Shown here: piece by piece, positions 50,746-60,328 of the stretch | Layout: each line of letters starts with the position of its first letter | Numbering within the stretch: position 1 is the stretch's first letter | Assembly: GCA_018333785.1 (NCBI GenBank) | Contig: JAGXSU010000058.1 | Location: 1-64,000 of the forward strand | Direction: 5' to 3' | DNA length: 64,000 nt | From: Methylomicrobium sp. | GTDB taxonomy: Bacteria; Pseudomonadota; Gammaproteobacteria; Methylococcales; Methylomonadaceae | Program-made: the position numbers and the translations under genes | Notes under the pieces: model-generated | Seen by the model: only the letters and a program-made list of their open reading frames with translations | Databases searched by the model: none | Told to the model about the DNA's origin: nothing

Positions 50746-50919
50746 ATGAGCGACTTTTATAAAGATGTTTTAACTGGCGCGGTGTTTGTAACAGGTCTGA
50801 TCGGCTTTATTTCAGGCGAGTTTATTATTTCATCGACCCTGTTTGCAGCAGCGGCTATTACCAGCAACGTTAACCTAAACCGTAAACGGGGTAATGCCGG
50901 TCACCTGTCATGCAAATAG
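50746..50919 (+). CDS. Small hypothetical membrane protein (57 aa)
   Basis: Read by hand: MSDFYKDVLTGAVFVTGLIGFISGEFIISSTLFAAAAITSNVNLNRKRGNAGHLSCK; RBS-like agagga upstream, terminator downstream. Confidence 0.6.
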   Translation: MSDFYKDVLTGAVFVTGLIGFISGEFIISSTLFAAAAITSNVNLNRKRGNAGHLSCK

Positions 50920-50960
50920 CCTCATCAACTCAAAGGCTGATTGAAGCCATCTCTTAAGAA

Positions 50961-50994
50961 ACGTCCAAGGACTTAAACCTTGGGCGTTTTTTTT
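50961..50994 (+). terminator. Rho-independent terminator
   Basis: acgtCCAAGGacttaaaCCTTGGgcgtttttttt. Confidence 0.8.
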
Positions 50995-51058
50995 CGTCCG
51001 TATCTTCCTCTCTCACCCTTTTATCCGCAAATCGCGGAACTGTTCTTTAGGCAACACT

Positions 51059-51892
51059 TTAAATGGCTATTGGGGCTTTTATGGGGTCTTGTGGCGCATA
51101 TCCGATGAGTTCAAAGTCCTCAAGCCGGTAATTAAAAATGGATTCGGGCCTGCGATTGATTTTCAAAATCGGAAGCTGCCCCGGCGTTCTTGATAATTGC
51201 AGTTTTGCCTGTTCGGTATGGTTAAGATAGAGATGCACGTCACCACCGGTCCAGATGAACTCGCCCACTTCCAGATCGCATTGCTGCGCAACCATATGGG
51301 TCAATAAGGCGTAGCTGGCAATATTGAAGGGCAAGCCCAGAAAGGTATCGCAACTGCGCTGATAAAGCTGGCAAGAAAGCTTGCCGTCGGCAACATAAAA
51401 TTGGAACAGGGCATGGCAGGGCGCTAACGCCATTTTGCCGTTCGCGACGTTTTGCTGCGGACTCATTGATTCATCAGGCAAGTCCGCCACGTTCCATGCG
51501 GAAACAATAATGCGCCGGCTGTTGGGCATAGCTCGTAATTGCTTGATCACGGTTTGAATCTGATCGATTTGTCGGCCGTCTTTAGCGGGCCATGAGCGCC
51601 ATTGATGTCCGTAGATCGGTCCTAAATCGCCTGATGCGTCAGCCCATTCATTCCAGATTGTGACATGATGCTGATGCAGGTAGTCCAGCTGCGTATCGCC
51701 GTTGAGAAACCATAACAACTCGTGAACAATTGATTTGAAATGCACTTTTTTTGTCGTTACCAGCGGAAATCCAGTGGCTAGGTCAAATCTTAACTGATGT
51801 CCAAAGATCGAACGCGTACCGCTGCCGGTTCTATCGCCTTTCAGGGCGCCTTCTTTGAGAATTTTCTCCAATAATGCCAAATACTGTTTCAT
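51059..51892 (-). CDS. thyA: Thymidylate synthase
   Basis: [53 protein letters not shown]. Confidence 0.97.
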   Translation of the reverse strand: MKQYLALLEKILKEGALKGDRTGSGTRSIFGHQLRFDLATGFPLVTTKKVHFKSIVHELLWFLNGDTQLDYLHQHHVTIWNEWADASGDLGPIYGHQWRSWPAKDGRQIDQIQTVIKQLRAMPNSRRIIVSAWNVADLPDESMSPQQNVANGKMALAPCHALFQFYVADGKLSCQLYQRSCDTFLGLPFNIASYALLTHMVAQQCDLEVGEFIWTGGDVHLYLNHTEQAKLQLSRTPGQLPILKINRRPESIFNYRLEDFELIGYAPQDPIKAPIAI

Positions 51893-52671
51893 GCGTCTCG
51901 TTTATAGGCAAAGTAAACCATGAGGCCACCTATCAATATCATGGGGGTGGATAAAATTTGCCCCATTGTCACCCAATCCAGAGCCAGGTAGCCCAGGTGA
52001 GCGTCGGGCATGCGGAAAAATTCGACAAAAAACCGGAAGCATCCGTACAGCATGACCGCGAGACCAGTCGGCGCCATGACCGGCCTGGGTTTTTGGGTAA
52101 ACCACCATAAAATGATAAACAGCACGATGCCTTCCAAAAACGCTTCGTACAGCTGAGAAGGATGACGCGGCAAAGGACCGCCGCCAGGGAATATCATCGA
52201 CCAGGGTACATCCGTGGTGCGGCCCCATAATTCACCGTTGATAAAGTTGCCGAGACGGCCGGCGCCCAAGCCGATAGGCGCTAATGGCGCAATAATATCG
52301 GTCAGTTGCAGCATGGTGCATTGTTGTTTGCGGGCAAATAACCACATGGCAATAAAAACGCCCAGCATGCCGCCATGGAATGACATGCCGCCTTGCCAGA
52401 TTTTATAAATGACGGACGGATCATTGAGAAATTCGTTGAAATTATAAAACAGGATATAACCCAAACGGCCACCCAAAATCACCCCAAGTGCGCCATAGGT
52501 AACCAAGTCTTCTATGGCTTCAGGTGTTACCGGTGAACCGGGCTTTTCGGCTCTTTTTTTGCCCAAAATCCAGACCCCGGCAAAGCCGATCAGATACATC
52601 AAGCCGTACCAGTGTATATTGACGGGTCCTAAGCTGATAGCGACAGGGTCTATAGCAGGGTAATTCAGCAT
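51889..52671 (-). CDS. lgt: Phosphatidylglycerol-prolipoprotein diacylglyceryl transferase
   Basis: [52 protein letters not shown]. Confidence 0.97.
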   Translation of the reverse strand: MLNYPAIDPVAISLGPVNIHWYGLMYLIGFAGVWILGKKRAEKPGSPVTPEAIEDLVTYGALGVILGGRLGYILFYNFNEFLNDPSVIYKIWQGGMSFHGGMLGVFIAMWLFARKQQCTMLQLTDIIAPLAPIGLGAGRLGNFINGELWGRTTDVPWSMIFPGGGPLPRHPSQLYEAFLEGIVLFIILWWFTQKPRPVMAPTGLAVMLYGCFRFFVEFFRMPDAHLGYLALDWVTMGQILSTPMILIGGLMVYFAYKRDA

Positions 52672-52713
52672 GTTTTTCTCTTCAAAATAAAAAATCCGGT
52701 TACGTCGAAAGCA

Positions 52714-53388
52714 TTAACTTTCGAAAGATAATAGATTGCCAAATGCGCAATGCCAATCAACATCAAATTGATCGACTGCCGGTTGAACAGCAGGATGAGC
52801 AAGTAATTGCGCAGTCACATCGACAGGCAGGGTGATTGCCGCTACGCCTAATTTCAAAACCTCAACCACTTGTGCTGAGTTTTTAAAGCTGGCCGGTAGC
52901 AGTTTGGTTTTCAGTCCGTATTGATTGATCAGTAATTGCAGATCAGCTACGACTTTGATGCCGTCAGCACCCATCACGTCAATGCGGTTGACATAAGGAG
53001 CCAAATAATCTGCTCCTGATAAAGCGGCTAAAAAACCTTGATGGGTGGTGTAGATCGCGGTGGCCAGGACCTGAATATTTTCAGCCTTAATGAGTTTGAT
53101 CGCGGTAAGGCCCGTTTCTGTAGCGGGCACCTTTACCACCAGATCATAAGGCAGGGCCGCTATGTTTCTGGCTTCTTCGACCATCCCATCAACCGTTTGA
53201 CTGACTACCTGAACAAAAAAACGGGCATCACCCGCTAAAATTGAAGCAAGTTCGGGCAAAATCCGGCTGATGCCTATACCGGCTTTAGCGAGGATTGACG
53301 GATTAGTCGTTACCCCTCTTATCGGCAGGCAGGAGTTGAAGCGGGCAACTGCATCCACATCGGCGGTATCCAGATAAAACTCAAGCAT
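52714..53388 (-). CDS. Transaldolase / fructose-6-phosphate aldolase family
   Basis: EFYLDTADVDAV, GVTTNPSILAKAG, VVKVPATETGLTAIK, VNRIDVMGADG. Confidence 0.9.
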   Translation of the reverse strand: MLEFYLDTADVDAVARFNSCLPIRGVTTNPSILAKAGIGISRILPELASILAGDARFFVQVVSQTVDGMVEEARNIAALPYDLVVKVPATETGLTAIKLIKAENIQVLATAIYTTHQGFLAALSGADYLAPYVNRIDVMGADGIKVVADLQLLINQYGLKTKLLPASFKNSAQVVEVLKLGVAAITLPVDVTAQLLAHPAVQPAVDQFDVDWHCAFGNLLSFES

Positions 53389-53561
53389 ATTTTGAACCGT
53401 TTTTTAAAATTGCAGATATTTTATCATCAGTGTCTCTTTATAATGGAAAATTCAGCCAACAAATGTTGACTGTGGTAGTATGGATTTCGTAAAGTCCCAT
53501 GCAATACATTATTGATAAAGGATTTCACATTCAAATTTTCAAAGACAAGGTATCTAAAGCA

Positions 53562-53942
53562 ATGAACTTAAAAAAATTAATTATTACTGTGATCGTTATG
53601 TTCTCTATGGGGACTTTATCCACTGCATTTGCAGCAGGAAAAATTGAGAACGCTACTCCCGCTCAAGTAAAAGAATCAATTGCAAGCGCATTAAAAAACT
53701 CTGAAGATGCATTAGCCGCTCTTAAAAATGGCGATAGCAAAGAAACTATTATGGATTTGATTGGTGCTGCACGTCAGGATTCAAAAAGAATTGAAGTAGG
53801 CAGACTTGATGTTCAACGTAACAAAGCCTCAGCAAAATTAAAAAATGCGCGTATAGCGATTAACAAAGGCGACAACGCAGCAGCTGAAGCGGCTTTAGTT
53901 GACGCAATTAAAGGTTACCAAGAAATCAAAGCCGGGTTTTAA
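53562..53942 (+). CDS. Hypothetical periplasmic helical protein
   Basis: Signal peptide MNLKKLIITVIVMFSMGTLSTAFAA; helical body. ATG at 53562 preferred. Confidence 0.7.
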   Translation: MNLKKLIITVIVMFSMGTLSTAFAAGKIENATPAQVKESIASALKNSEDALAALKNGDSKETIMDLIGAARQDSKRIEVGRLDVQRNKASAKLKNARIAINKGDNAAAEAALVDAIKGYQEIKAGF

Positions 53943-54205
53943 TTATTGGCAAATCCAAGGAACAGCAGTTTTATAGGGAATTATCCGATTGAATGGATAT
54001 AGACAAACAGTGATGACCATCAAGTATCTGATTTGTTGAGTTAACGGTAAACCCCGTTTGCCGTTAACATCCAATCAATAGTTCAGCAGTACGAACACTC
54101 CGCACGTAAGCTAACTTTTCATGGGGTTATAAAATTTATTAACACACTTGACATAAGCGTTGATTTTTCGGATTTTGTATTCTCGGACAAGCCCCTAGGA
54201 ATACT

Positions 54206-55039
54206 ATGAAAAAGTTTGATTTGCTCTGTCAACTCAGCTGCAACCTGCTGGAACCGGCCGCTTTGGTGTTTAATATTCAGCCAGTTGATAATAAAGTTCA
54301 GAAGGTTCTGAATGAAAATCTTCAGATTGAGCCCTTTATTCGGCCCGAAAAATTCTTAGATCCGTTAGAAGGCAATCGCTGCTTTAGAGTCAATCCTTCT
54401 GAAGGTGAAATACAAATTCAATACAGTGCCACTGTGGCAGTTTCCCCTGCCTGGTTTGACCCCTTCGAGATTCACGAAACACCCACCACAAAGCTTCCTG
54501 TAGAAACGTTGCGATATCTTTATCCCAGCCGTTATTGTCAGTCGGATTTGCTGTTTGGATTGGCAATGTCCGAATTTGGCAATTTGGCATGGGACTATTC
54601 TCGGGTTACAGCCATTTGCAATTGGATTTATGACAAAGTCAGGTACATATCCGGTAGCAGTGACTCCCAGACTTCAGCCTATGATACCGCTACCCAGAGG
54701 GCAGGCGTTTGCCGTGATTTCGCTCATTTGGCGATTGCTTTCTGCCGTGCTTTAAACATTCCCGCCCGTTTTGTTTCGGCTTATGCCTATCAGTTGGAAC
54801 CACCTGATTTTCACGCTTGTTTTGAAGCCTATCTTGGTAATCGCTGGTATTTATTTGATCCCACGAGGCGTGCGCCATTGGACGGTATCATCAGAATCAG
54901 TTCAGGTCGAGATGCTGCCGATGTTTCCTTTGTCACTTTCTTTGGTGCAGTGCAACTAAACCGGATGAATATATCGGTGGTCCTGACGGAGGAATCCGAA
55001 GACCATCCGTTAAAAGACACCGGGGCGATTGCGATTTGA
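54206..55039 (+). CDS. Transglutaminase-like cysteine protease family protein
   Basis: RAGVCRDFAHLAIAFCRALNIPARFVSAYAY, DFHACFEAYLGNRWYLFDPTR: Cys/His/Asp triad. Confidence 0.9.
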   Translation: MKKFDLLCQLSCNLLEPAALVFNIQPVDNKVQKVLNENLQIEPFIRPEKFLDPLEGNRCFRVNPSEGEIQIQYSATVAVSPAWFDPFEIHETPTTKLPVETLRYLYPSRYCQSDLLFGLAMSEFGNLAWDYSRVTAICNWIYDKVRYISGSSDSQTSAYDTATQRAGVCRDFAHLAIAFCRALNIPARFVSAYAYQLEPPDFHACFEAYLGNRWYLFDPTRRAPLDGIIRISSGRDAADVSFVTFFGAVQLNRMNISVVLTEESEDHPLKDTGAIAI

Positions 55040-55067
55040 TCAACGAATCACCCACCGTTTTTGCAAT

Positions 55068-57053
55068 CTAAACAGACTGTATTTTGAAGGTGTTGATAAA
55101 TTCTGCCAGGACAGGGTGAACTGTTTCGATTTGGTCAATGCCACAACCAGGCCGAGGCGGAGAATATCTGGCGTAATTCAGTAAATCGGAGGTCGGAAGA
55201 TAACCTACCAGGTTCACTAATTCACCTAGCCGCAAACCTTGTTTTACCAGGTAGACAATATAAGTATGTCTTATTGATTGGGCGGATATTTCCTCGGGAT
55301 GGGACAGGCCTGCATCAATAGCCGCCAGTGATATTAATGCGGACAATTCATGGTTGCTTGACGATTGCTGTTCTTCAAACACTGGGGATTTATCGAGTTT
55401 TTCTACCAGGTCTTTCGTTGCTTTACTGAGTTTAAGGGTGCGCGGAATAGAGCCCCTCAAGGCCATTGTGTTTTTGTCGTAGTCAATATCATCAGGTTTA
55501 AGGTTAGCCGTCTCATCCAGAGAAAGTCCGCAAAGCAACAGACAGATTAACCTTTGGGTTACGCTATTGGCGTTGACAAGTAACCCCCTTAAATCACTAT
55601 CGGTAAGCTCTCGATCATGCGTCATCATCAGCGCCGGATTTTGATGTTGTTGCAGCGAGGGTAGCGGTGATTGTTGATAGTCCAGATGATTCAAACGACC
55701 ATCCTGAGGAATACCGAAGCCGGATATCATGACGCTGGGTTGATGCTGTTGCGTCCGGCTTAAATAGTCAAAAAGCCAGACACTGATCAGGCCCAACAGC
55801 AAAGAGCCTGACACCGCTATCAGGGCATCGCGGTGATAATCGGGACTGATGGGTTGTAGCGGTAACCGCGCGCGTTCGACGATTTCAACTTGCGGGTATT
55901 TTTCATACTGCTGCGTCTCAATTTGTACATACCGTTCCTGAGTTTCCCGGTAAATTTTTTCCAAACCTTCCAGATCGGATTTAAGTCTTTCGTGTTCCGT
56001 GAAACGGGTACTGAAATCGGCAGCTAACTTTTTATGAGCATTGAGTTGCTCCTTAATGGCATTCACTGTTTGACGGGCCGCGGCATATTCCTGTTCGGCC
56101 TCTGAATGGACTATCTGTTTGCCAAAATGACTTTTACTTTCTATTTCATTTTCAAGCTTTTTGATTTCTTCGGGAAGTTGTTTGATGGCAGGTTGCAAGG
56201 CCATAAATCCTGGGGTATAGCGCTGTTGGAATTCGGCCAGTTTTTCTTTAAGTTGCTGCAAGCGAAGCTCAAGCGCTGCCAGATTGGCTTGGTCTTGTTT
56301 GGGTACAACGACCTTTCCTTCGGCGATCGCTTTGTTAATGGCTTCAAGTTTGGCTTTGGCTTTAACTTCTTCTTCACTCGCGTTATTTAGAGAGGTCGTC
56401 AATCCTTTCAGTCTGGCTAAGACATCGTTTTCATCGCGCCCGGTTGAGATAATGTCATGCTGATGACTGAATTGAGTCAATTCCGAACGGGTCTCTTCGA
56501 TTTTTTGTTCTAAAGCCAGTAGTTCCTCCTTAAGCTTTTGCGTGGTACCGCTTTTGTTTTTTTCAATCTCCTCTGCACGCGCATCGCTATAAACATCGAT
56601 CCATGTATTAATCAGTAAAGGCAGGAGTCCAGGTTCAGTGCTTTCTGCCAGCATCCTGACCAGATTCGTTTCCGGAATGGGCTGTACCTGCAAGATCTGA
56701 TGAACCTGGGACATGTCCATCTGTATTTCGGGGCGTGTCAGTTTAAGCCGCCTGATGGTTTCAGTCAGTAATTCCTGGCTCAACAAAACTTGCCGTTGAA
56801 TGGCGACATGCTCTACATCAGGGACCTTGCTCGCTTGATCGATAGCCGTCATTGCCGAGGTAAGTAAGGTTGCTGTGCTTTGAAAAATGGCGGGGCGGCT
56901 GTAACTGAAAATCAGGCTGATTGAGGCCGAACAAACAAAGACCATCAAAAAAATAATCAACCTGGGCGAGCGGTACCAAGGCGGTTGATTTACGGTTGGA
57001 ATGCCGGACGGGTTTTTTTCAATGATCTCTATGTGTGGGGGGTAAATGTTCAC
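55068..57053 (-). CDS. Wzz/GumC-like polysaccharide co-polymerase fused to a degenerate tyrosine-recombinase-like C-terminal domain
   Basis: Two TMs (IIFLMVFVCSASISLIFSY; DALIAVSGSLLLGLISVWLF) flank a coiled-coil periplasmic Wzz region. The C-terminal ~180 aa (genomic ~55068-55613) resembles integrase: RLICLLLCGLSLDETANLKPDDIDYDKNTMALRG..ISAQSIRHTYIVYLVKQGLRLGELVNLVGYLPTSDLLNYARYSPP. Confidence 0.78.
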   Translation of the reverse strand: MNIYPPHIEIIEKNPSGIPTVNQPPWYRSPRLIIFLMVFVCSASISLIFSYSRPAIFQSTATLLTSAMTAIDQASKVPDVEHVAIQRQVLLSQELLTETIRRLKLTRPEIQMDMSQVHQILQVQPIPETNLVRMLAESTEPGLLPLLINTWIDVYSDARAEEIEKNKSGTTQKLKEELLALEQKIEETRSELTQFSHQHDIISTGRDENDVLARLKGLTTSLNNASEEEVKAKAKLEAINKAIAEGKVVVPKQDQANLAALELRLQQLKEKLAEFQQRYTPGFMALQPAIKQLPEEIKKLENEIESKSHFGKQIVHSEAEQEYAAARQTVNAIKEQLNAHKKLAADFSTRFTEHERLKSDLEGLEKIYRETQERYVQIETQQYEKYPQVEIVERARLPLQPISPDYHRDALIAVSGSLLLGLISVWLFDYLSRTQQHQPSVMISGFGIPQDGRLNHLDYQQSPLPSLQQHQNPALMMTHDRELTDSDLRGLLVNANSVTQRLICLLLCGLSLDETANLKPDDIDYDKNTMALRGSIPRTLKLSKATKDLVEKLDKSPVFEEQQSSSNHELSALISLAAIDAGLSHPEEISAQSIRHTYIVYLVKQGLRLGELVNLVGYLPTSDLLNYARYSPPRPGCGIDQIETVHPVLAEFINTFKIQSV

Positions 57054-57109
57054 CGTTGACCTCCTCCTGTCATAAATGCGTGGTTGAGCAGATACTTTGA
57101 TTATTCAGC

Positions 57110-57196
57110 GTAGGTTGGGTAGCATGCTTTTCGCAACCCAACAATTAACGCCATGGCCTTGAATTGTTGGGTTGACTATCGCCAACCGCAACCTAC
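57110..57196. repeat. Inverted REP pair (BIME-like)
   Basis: gtaggttgggtagcatgcttttcgcaacccaacaatt ... aattgttgggttgactatcgccaaccgcaacctac, same layout as the RAYT-flanking REPs. Confidence 0.75.
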
Positions 57197-57412
57197 ACAG
57201 TGCATCACCTTTGTTTTGTGGCGCTGCTGAACAGTTTCAATCCATTTATCTTTTTTAAGCCGCTTGGCTTTATAGATTAAAAAGTGTGTGTTTGATCATG
57301 CTCTTTTTTTTTGCAGCTAAGCAAGTGATTTTTCCCCTGCAGATGGCTAAAGACAGCCACTTATTTTTAAAATCGGGTCATACCCAAATCAAACACACTC
57401 ATAAGGCCGTCT

Positions 57413-59119
57413 TTATGGTTGAGTAATCTCCTCTTTTGCGCTGTTCGGCCGATACAAAAAGGGCAGTGCCATAATCAGCAGGCAAATTAGCCAAATGACC
57501 AACTGTTGATTGCCCAGAGTGAAAGACAGGGCAACCCGGATACGTTCAGCATTGCCTGGATAAGCTTGGATTAAGTCCCGTGCGACGACAAACGCATAGG
57601 TTTCGCCAATGACCAAAATAGGGGCCATGACAAGCAAGGCGTAGCCTAACCTAGTGTCATGATTTATTCGATTGATGCCCGTGCCGATCAGATTTTCGAT
57701 AGACACTGATTTAATGGAAAGCTGTTTTGACGCTAAAAAATGGGTAAAAATCAGAGCTATTAAGCTGATGACAGGGATTGCAGCCAATTCGACCGGAAAG
57801 CTGATATAGCGGCCATTAATGGCCAGGCCCAAGGTTTTGTATAAAGCAAATGCGCCAAATACAAAGAAGATACGGTACAGCCAAGTGCCTAATTTAGGAT
57901 GGATGGCGTTTTGTGTTAACTGATTAATCAGCTTGAATAAGATTAAACCGCTGAGCGCAGCATTGAATAACGCGCCGGTTAAAGTAATAAATCGTTGCCA
58001 ATGGCTATAGCTGGTGTAAAACAGCTCGTCGATCTGAACGATCAGCAATACGCCAAGCAGCTGGGTAAAAACCAAATAACCCAAGGCGATTTGCCAGTTT
58101 ACAGTGAGCAGCTGTTTACGAAAGGCAAACGCGACCATCAGCAAAAAGAGTGACGAAAAAATACAGCGTTCATACCAGTCATCATTTTCATAGACGGGCC
58201 CGGTAAGCGGGAATACTTCCTTGCGTTCAGATGAATACAAGCCCCAGTTGGCGCCGACCACGCCTTCCAGGTTGCTCTTCCACGGCTGATTGAAAGCCTC
58301 CACAATGTTGTAGTCGAAACCGTTTTCCGTTGCGACTTTAATCAGTCCCCGGATAAACATGGCTTCATTGACAATACTGGGCACTGCCGATCCGCGTTGC
58401 CGTCCTTTGCCCGGCCAGCCGGATTCGCCAATTAGAATGGGTTTTCCGGGGCTGATTTGATCGGCTTCTGCGCGAACTTGCTTGTAAATCCGGTCAATAT
58501 GTCCGGGTGCCTCTTCGACAGGAATAGGCTCGTCTTCCCAATAAGGCAGAATATGAATGGTGATAAAGTCGACTTCTTTGATCAGTTCCGGATGTTTAAG
58601 ATACATGGACCAAACATCGGCATACGAGACGGGCTGCTTGACCGCTTGTTTGACGCGGCGGATATAGTCCAGCAGTTGTTCCGGTTTCAAATCACCCCGC
58701 AACAACACTTCATTACCGACAATGACGCGCTTAATGACATCGGGATACGTGTTTGCGGCGTGGATAAGCGCCTCAATTTCCTCATTGTTGTCTTTTTTGC
58801 CATATCCCAGCCAGGCCCCCTGTATCATGTTGAGGCCGTATTTCCCGGCAAGCTTGGGCGTGACGCGCATATTTTCAGCGCTGGAATAAGTTCTGATGGT
58901 ATGCGTTTTATCAGCCAGTAAGCGTAAGTCTTCATCTATTTGCGCTTCGGTAGCAAATTTTTCTTCAAGAGGACTTTGGCCTTCCCTGAACGGGGCGAAC
59001 GATAAACTGTTCAATTTGCCCTCGGGAACGTCTTCGCCAACGTTCTGAGGCTGATTGAATAGCCAGCTGATGCCAATATTGGACAGGATGACTAAGACGG
59101 CAATGACTATAAATCTCAT
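57413..59119 (-). CDS. GH17 glycosyl hydrolase domain with C-terminal multi-TM region
   Basis: LSFAPFREGQSP, IRTYSSAENMRVTPKLAGKYGLNMIQGAWLG, VIVGNEVLLRGDL, ILIGESGWPGKGRQRGSAVPS, NIVEAFNQPWKSNLEG; then about 8 TM helices. Confidence 0.85.
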   Translation of the reverse strand: MRFIVIAVLVILSNIGISWLFNQPQNVGEDVPEGKLNSLSFAPFREGQSPLEEKFATEAQIDEDLRLLADKTHTIRTYSSAENMRVTPKLAGKYGLNMIQGAWLGYGKKDNNEEIEALIHAANTYPDVIKRVIVGNEVLLRGDLKPEQLLDYIRRVKQAVKQPVSYADVWSMYLKHPELIKEVDFITIHILPYWEDEPIPVEEAPGHIDRIYKQVRAEADQISPGKPILIGESGWPGKGRQRGSAVPSIVNEAMFIRGLIKVATENGFDYNIVEAFNQPWKSNLEGVVGANWGLYSSERKEVFPLTGPVYENDDWYERCIFSSLFLLMVAFAFRKQLLTVNWQIALGYLVFTQLLGVLLIVQIDELFYTSYSHWQRFITLTGALFNAALSGLILFKLINQLTQNAIHPKLGTWLYRIFFVFGAFALYKTLGLAINGRYISFPVELAAIPVISLIALIFTHFLASKQLSIKSVSIENLIGTGINRINHDTRLGYALLVMAPILVIGETYAFVVARDLIQAYPGNAERIRVALSFTLGNQQLVIWLICLLIMALPFLYRPNSAKEEITQP

Positions 59120-59310
59120 AAATGCGGTATATAAAAGGAACTGTGAGTTGAAAAATCAGCAACTGGGTGATTTTTAATGGAAGACAGATTTTCCGGCCAA
59201 ATGGTTTTGCCTTCAAACAAGAAACGATATTATCCCTTTTTAACGTGTTGATGTCTGCAGAAGACAAAAGCATATGATCAAGTTTTCTTATAACAGCGGG
59301 AATAAAATTA

Positions 59311-59602
59311 TTGAAGTTTCCCAATAATTTCAAAAACGGACAGCCATCATGCTTGGGCTGCAGGAATTATCGATAGAGTCTGCGTAAAAGGTAGCAAACC
59401 TATTTAATAAAGCACTATCGCGCGAGGCTGAGGCGTCATCCCGGCAGGGATTGCCGGGATCTAGGACACAAGGACGTGCTACAGCTCTCGCCATCCATGG
59501 CTTCTGGTTTCCGGCAATCCATGCCGGAACGACGGTAACTATTAATGCAAACAACGCTCTCTAACAAGCGAGGACAGTCCTAAAAAAACTGGGAAACTTC
59601 AC
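59311..59602. mobile_element. MITE-like element family B, copy 2 (inverted orientation relative to copy 1)
   Basis: TTGAAGTTTCCCA...TGGGAAACTTCAC-type ends, near-TSD TAAAATTA/TAAAATTT; interior is the reverse complement of 49619-49972 apart from an internal deletion. Confidence 0.82.
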
Positions 59603-59650
59603 TAAAATTTTTTTCTCTATTTTAACGAGTCGGCAGTACACTTTGCGAAC

Positions 59651-60328
59651 GTGAACAAATGGAAAATAGTAGCTCTTATTATGAATCGTGACTTACCTGT
59701 TTTATACAGTTTTCGCCGGTGCCCCTATGCCATGCGCGCCCGTCTGTCCATTCGTCATGCCATGATCAAGGTTGAATTACGAGAGATCGAATTGCGCAGT
59801 AAGCCGACACAGATGCTTGCAGCCTCGCCCAAAGGCACCGTTCCTGTTCTGGTTTTAGCTGATGGCGCTGTCATTGATGAAAGTCTGGATATCATGCGTT
59901 GGGCTCTGCTGCAAAATGATCCGGGTAAGTGGTTGCAAGTTAATGATTTTGAAACATTGATTCATACCAATGACAGTAGCTTTAAATATAATTTGGACCG
60001 TTACAAATATGCGGACCGTTACCCTGAACATCCTGCCGGATTTTATCGCCAACAAGGCGAATTGTTTTTGGCTGAGCTGGAAAGCCGTTTGATGCGGACA
60101 CAGTATCTCTGTGGCAGCTATTTTTCAATTGCCGATGCCGCCATTGCACCGTTTATCAGGCAATTTGCTGCAGTAGATGAACGCGTATTTCAGGCATTGC
60201 CTTATCCGGCCTTAAAGCGCTGGTTGGCGGTATTTTTAAGCCTGCCTTTGTTCGATGATGTTATGTCCAAATACGCAGTCTGGGAGCCCGGTTCCTCGTT
60301 AGTGGTGTTTGGCGGCGATACGGTTTAA
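59651..60328 (+). CDS. Glutathione S-transferase family protein
   Basis: LYSFRRCPYAMRARLSIRHAMIKVELREIEL, KGTVPVLVLADGAVIDESLDIMRWAL. Confidence 0.87.
   Translation: MNKWKIVALIMNRDLPVLYSFRRCPYAMRARLSIRHAMIKVELREIELRSKPTQMLAASPKGTVPVLVLADGAVIDESLDIMRWALLQNDPGKWLQVNDFETLIHTNDSSFKYNLDRYKYADRYPEHPAGFYRQQGELFLAELESRLMRTQYLCGSYFSIADAAIAPFIRQFAAVDERVFQALPYPALKRWLAVFLSLPLFDDVMSKYAVWEPGSSLVVFGGDTV

Noticed and set aside
34720-57095. Recurrent 'gag(c/t)agatac' strings near 34736, 45979 and 57085
   Set aside because: Too short and not embedded in longer similarity; likely chance.
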